Of a DNA stretch of 8,923 bases, positions 5,740 to 8,923 are shown one piece after another. Origin of the DNA: Collinsella sp. (lineage in GTDB: Bacteria; Actinomycetota; Coriobacteriia; Coriobacteriales; Coriobacteriaceae); contig JAIHTM010000096.1 in NCBI GenBank assembly GCA_022713905.1, forward strand, positions 1 through 8,923. The letters run 5' to 3'. How positions within the stretch are numbered: the first letter of the stretch is position 1; each line of letters begins with the position of its first letter. The position numbers and the translations under genes are program-made. The notes under the pieces are model-generated. The model was given only the letters and a program-made list of their open reading frames with translations, had not been told where the DNA came from and did not search any database.

Positions 5740-7215
5740 TTACAGCGCCATCGTGCGGGCGCGGTCGATGCGCGCCAGGCAGTCGTCGCGGCCGATGAGC
5801 GCCATGGTCTCGCCCAGCGGAGGACTCACCATGTTGCCGCAGACGGCGACGCGCACGGCCTGGAACACCACGCGCTTCTTGAGGTCCATCTGCTCGGGCA
5901 GCGGCTCAAGCGCGGCGTCGATGTTGGCAGCCGTCCACTCGTTCACACCCTCGAGCGCGGCCTTGGAGGCATCCAGAATGACACCCATGCCCTCCTTGGC
6001 CAGGCCCTTGTTGACGGATTTCTCGTCATACTCGAGCGTCTCGGCCGTGGCAAAGATGGGAGCGGCGACGGTCACGGCGTCGGCCGGCATCTTGGTGCGC
6101 GGCTTGACGATGGCGGCAAGCGCATCGATCCAATCCTCGCCGTACTCGACATTACCCTCGATGAGACCCGCCTCGTGCAGCTCGGGGACCATGATCTCGT
6201 CGGCAAACTGAGCATCGGACATGCCGTTGATGTACTCGGCATTGACCCAATCGAGCTTCTTGGGGTCGAAGGTCGCCGGGTTCTTAGAGATGCGGTCGAG
6301 CGAGAACTTGCTGGCCAGGACATCGCGCGGGATGATCGTGGTCTCACCGTCGAGCGACCAGCCGAGCAGCGCCAGGTAGTTGACGAAGGCGTCGGACAGG
6401 TAGCCGGCGTCGCGGTACTCCTCCACCGAGGTGGCGCCGTGGCGCTTGGAGAGCTTCTTGCCGTCGGCACCCAAGATCATGGAGATGTGGGCGAACGTAG
6501 GCACGGGCGCGCCGAGGGCCTCGTAGACCATGACCTGACGCGGGGTGTTGGACAGGTGGTCGTCGCCGCGGATGACGTGGGTGATCTTCATCATGGCGTC
6601 GTCGACGACGGTCGCGAAGTTGTACGTGGGCGTGCCATCGGAGCGGAAGATGACAAAGTCGTCGAGCTCCTTGGCGTCGAAGGTCACCTCGCCGTGGACG
6701 GCGTCGTGGATGACGACGTCGCCGCGGTCCTCGGGCACCTTAATACGCAGGACGTAGGACTCGCCGGCCTCGATGCGGCGGCGGGCCTCCTCGGGATCAA
6801 GATCGCGGCAACGGCGCTGATAGCCCTGGAAGGGGTCCTTGCGCTCCTGCGCGGCCTTGCGGTCGGCGTCGAGCTGCTCCTTGGTGCAGAAGCAGGGATA
6901 GGCCTTGCCCTCGTCCCAAAGCTTCTGGGCGGCCTGCTTGTACAGGTCCAGGCGCTCGGTCTGGGCGTAGGGGCCAAAGTCGCCGCCCACCTCGGGACCC
7001 TCGTCCCAGTCCAGGCCCAGCCAACGCATGGCGCGCAGGATAATCTGCGTGTTCTCGTCGGTGGAGCGGGTGGGGTCGGTGTCGTCGATGCGCAGGATGA
7101 ACGTGCCGCCGTTTGCGCGGGCGAAAGCCCAGTTATAGATAGCGGTGCGGGCGCCGCCGATGTGCAGCTTGCCCGTCGGTGAGGGTGCAAAGCGGACGCG
7201 AACGTCTGATGCCAT
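5740..7215 (-). CDS. gltX: glutamyl-tRNA synthetase
   Basis: The protein has 491 residues from the chosen start, within the usual 460-500. It is a class I aminoacyl-tRNA synthetase that charges tRNA(Glu) with glutamate in the cytoplasm. The N-terminus VRVRFAPSPTGKLHIGGART holds the HIGH-type signature (HIGG, 18-21). KLSKR at 254-258 is the KMSKS-type loop, and IRGDDHLSNTPRQ at 215-227 is typical of GluRS. Cys108, Cys110 and Cys136 with Tyr132 match the zinc-binding CxC...YxxxC arrangement of some bacterial GluRS. The anticodon-binding helical domain fills the C-terminal part (VSPPLGETMALIG near 463-475). The frame stays open to an ATG at 7254, but the ATG at 7215 has GAGGAG 6 bases upstream and matches the family N-terminus. 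A candidate -10 box overlaps the upstream ATG region. It is transcribed divergently from metK and ends before its own terminator. Whether it also charges tRNA(Gln) cannot be told from sequence here. Confidence 0.97.
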   Translation of the reverse strand: MASDVRVRFAPSPTGKLHIGGARTAIYNWAFARANGGTFILRIDDTDPTRSTDENTQIILRAMRWLGLDWDEGPEVGGDFGPYAQTERLDLYKQAAQKLWDEGKAYPCFCTKEQLDADRKAAQERKDPFQGYQRRCRDLDPEEARRRIEAGESYVLRIKVPEDRGDVVIHDAVHGEVTFDAKELDDFVIFRSDGTPTYNFATVVDDAMMKITHVIRGDDHLSNTPRQVMVYEALGAPVPTFAHISMILGADGKKLSKRHGATSVEEYRDAGYLSDAFVNYLALLGWSLDGETTIIPRDVLASKFSLDRISKNPATFDPKKLDWVNAEYINGMSDAQFADEIMVPELHEAGLIEGNVEYGEDWIDALAAIVKPRTKMPADAVTVAAPIFATAETLEYDEKSVNKGLAKEGMGVILDASKAALEGVNEWTAANIDAALEPLPEQMDLKKRVVFQAVRVAVCGNMVSPPLGETMALIGRDDCLARIDRARTMAL

Positions 7216-7221
7216 GGAAAT

Positions 7222-7227
7222 CTCCTC
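7222..7227 (-). promoter_or_regulatory. Shine-Dalgarno that decides the gltX start
   Basis: GAGGAG on the minus strand lies 6 bases before the ATG at 7215 (MASDVRVRFAPSPTG). The longer reading from 7254 has no comparable signal and adds 13 residues not typical of the family. Confidence 0.85.
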
Positions 7228-7255
7228 GATTGCAGGATGGATGTCTAACCGCATC

Positions 7256-7261
7256 AGTATA
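7256..7261 (-). promoter_or_regulatory. candidate -10 box of the gltX promoter
   Basis: TATACT on the minus strand matches TATAAT at 5 of 6 positions. Transcription would begin near 7249, giving a leader of about 34 bases before the ATG at 7215. No good -35 is visible; TTGTGC at an over-long 19-base spacing is the nearest. If correct, the upstream ATG at 7254 would lie outside the transcript. Confidence 0.45.
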
Positions 7262-7300
7262 AAGCATCAAAGCAACCTCCGCACAAAGGGCACCGACCTA

Positions 7301-7418
7301 CTCATTGGGGACAGACTTAAACCGGACAGACTTAAATGACCATTCTTGGCTACTCATTGGGGACAGACTTAAATGACCAGCCTTTCTCATTGGGGACAGA
7401 CTTAAATGACCAGCCTTT
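7301..7418 (+). repeat. direct repeats of a 33-bp unit beginning CTCATTGGGGACAGACTTAA
   Basis: Two identical 33-bp copies are exactly head to tail at 7353-7385 and 7386-7418. The unit reads CTCATTGGGGACAGACTTAA then ATGACCAGCCTTT. Two shorter copies precede them: 7301-7321 (first 21 bases) and 7324-7342 (GGACAGACTTAAATGACCA). The region does not code. It resembles intergenic REP-type or MITE-type repeats; the mobilising enzyme, if any, is not in this window. Confidence 0.85.
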
Positions 7419-7472
7419 GAGCAACCTGTCGGCACTTAAGTAAGGCTGGTCATTTAAGTCTGTCCCCAATGA
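7387..7472. repeat. perfect 31-bp inverted repeat closing the array
   Basis: The last direct copy (7387-7417) has an exact reverse complement at 7442-7472, which begins AAGGCTGGTCATTTAAGTCT. The 24-base loop contains the 8-bp palindrome ACTTAAGT (7434-7441). The inverted copy could equally pair with the preceding direct copy at 7354-7384. No T-tract follows the stem on either strand, so it does not look like a standard terminator. Confidence 0.85.
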
Positions 7473-7510
7473 ATAGGTGCGGAAAGGGTGTGAATGTTTG
7501 ATTTACGCGC

Positions 7511-7516
7511 TATGAT
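7511..7516 (+). promoter_or_regulatory. candidate -10 box of the metK promoter
   Basis: TATGAT matches TATAAT at 5 of 6 positions. Transcription would start near 7522-7524, giving a leader of about 60 bases. No convincing -35 hexamer is found at 16-18 bp spacing. Confidence 0.4.
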
Positions 7517-7534
7517 GTGCCCTTGCATAGAGAG

Positions 7535-7571
7535 CCCGGCGGAATGGTAACGGTCGCCGGGACACGTTTTT
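7535..7571 (+). promoter_or_regulatory. hairpin in the metK leader, candidate cis-regulatory element
   Basis: CCCGGCG (7535-7541) and CGCCGGG (7555-7561) form a perfect 7-bp stem with a 13-base loop, GAATGGTAACGGT. ACACG and then five T residues follow, and the Shine-Dalgarno lies 12 bases past the stem. It could be a weak attenuator or part of a small ligand-responsive leader. I do not recognise a known S-adenosylmethionine riboswitch class here. Confidence 0.4.
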
Positions 7572-7573
7572 GA

Positions 7574-7578
7574 AAGGA
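7574..7578 (+). promoter_or_regulatory. Shine-Dalgarno of metK
   Basis: AAGGA lies 5 bases before the ATG at 7584 and fixes the start. CCTT at 7521-7524, near the predicted 5' end of the message, could pair with it, but four base pairs are too few to claim sequestration. Confidence 0.7.
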
Positions 7579-7583
7579 CAATC

Positions 7584-8864
<1,281 letters not shown>

Positions 8865-8923
8865 TCCAACGGCAAAAGCTGCAGCCACATATCGATGCAC
8901 CAAAAGAAGTACCGGCCCCAACC

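Larger units (their letters stand above)
7216..7583. other. 368-bp divergent gltX/metK intergenic region
   Basis: No gene is present. From left to right it holds the gltX Shine-Dalgarno and candidate -10 box, a repeat array of about 170 bp (7301-7473), then a candidate metK -10 box, a leader hairpin and the metK Shine-Dalgarno. The array lies between the two promoters without touching either -10 box. Confidence 0.8.

Noticed and set aside
4248..5798. 516-codon plus-strand open frame antisense to priA
   Set aside because: It is a mirror of priA in GC-rich codons, with low-complexity Arg/Ala/Gly composition and no family motif or Shine-Dalgarno. priA on the other strand has complete helicase and zinc motifs.
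5704..7182. 492-codon plus-strand open frame antisense to gltX
   Set aside because: It is rich in Val, Gly, Leu and Asp repeats typical of the complement of a GC-biased gene, has no recognisable domain, and runs through the gltX terminator hairpin.
7301..7472. CRISPR array
   Set aside because: The 33-bp units abut with no unique spacers, one copy is inverted, and no cas genes are present.
7387..7472. Bidirectional intrinsic terminator between gltX and metK
   Set aside because: The genes diverge, so no terminator is expected, and the stem is not followed by a T-tract on either strand.
7475..7583. Classical SAM-I (S-box) riboswitch upstream of metK
   Set aside because: The leader is too short and lacks the four-way-junction layout and conserved core of that class.

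Overview
The window is an ordinary housekeeping stretch of a GC-rich bacterial chromosome. Gene content, order and protein style suggest an actinobacterium of the class Coriobacteriia (Collinsella-like). That placement is inferred from recognition, not from any search. Five genes lie on the minus strand and one on the plus strand. There are no tRNA or rRNA genes, CRISPR arrays, transposase genes or phage genes.

Layout, left to right: rsmB (16S rRNA m5C methyltransferase) runs off the left edge with its last codons missing. fmt (Met-tRNA formyltransferase) overlaps rsmB by 4 bp (ATGA). A 327-bp spacer follows, holding a minus-strand intrinsic terminator and a long palindrome. Next come def (peptide deformylase) and priA (replication-restart helicase), 18 bp apart. 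A gltX terminator separates them from gltX (glutamyl-tRNA synthetase). The 368-bp divergent gltX/metK region holds two candidate promoters with a 33-bp repeat array between them, and metK (S-adenosylmethionine synthetase) reads rightward.

The genes connect functionally. gltX feeds protein synthesis. fmt formylates initiator Met-tRNA and def later removes that formyl group. metK makes the S-adenosylmethionine that rsmB uses to methylate 16S rRNA. priA restarts stalled forks and sits in the priA-def-fmt-rsmB order found in many bacteria. Here that cluster appears to be split into two transcription units, priA-def and fmt-rsmB.

I see no undescribed multi-gene system. The points most worth a second look are: a perfect sliding-clamp-binding pentapeptide (QLSLF) at the extreme N-terminus of PriA, followed by a hairpin exposing a second Shine-Dalgarno and an in-frame GTG that would produce PriA without it; two families of palindromic or tandem intergenic repeats; a run of 49 codons at the start of fmt ending only in T or G; and a hairpin in the short metK leader. 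Start codons of gltX and def are placed downstream of the longest open frame on Shine-Dalgarno evidence.
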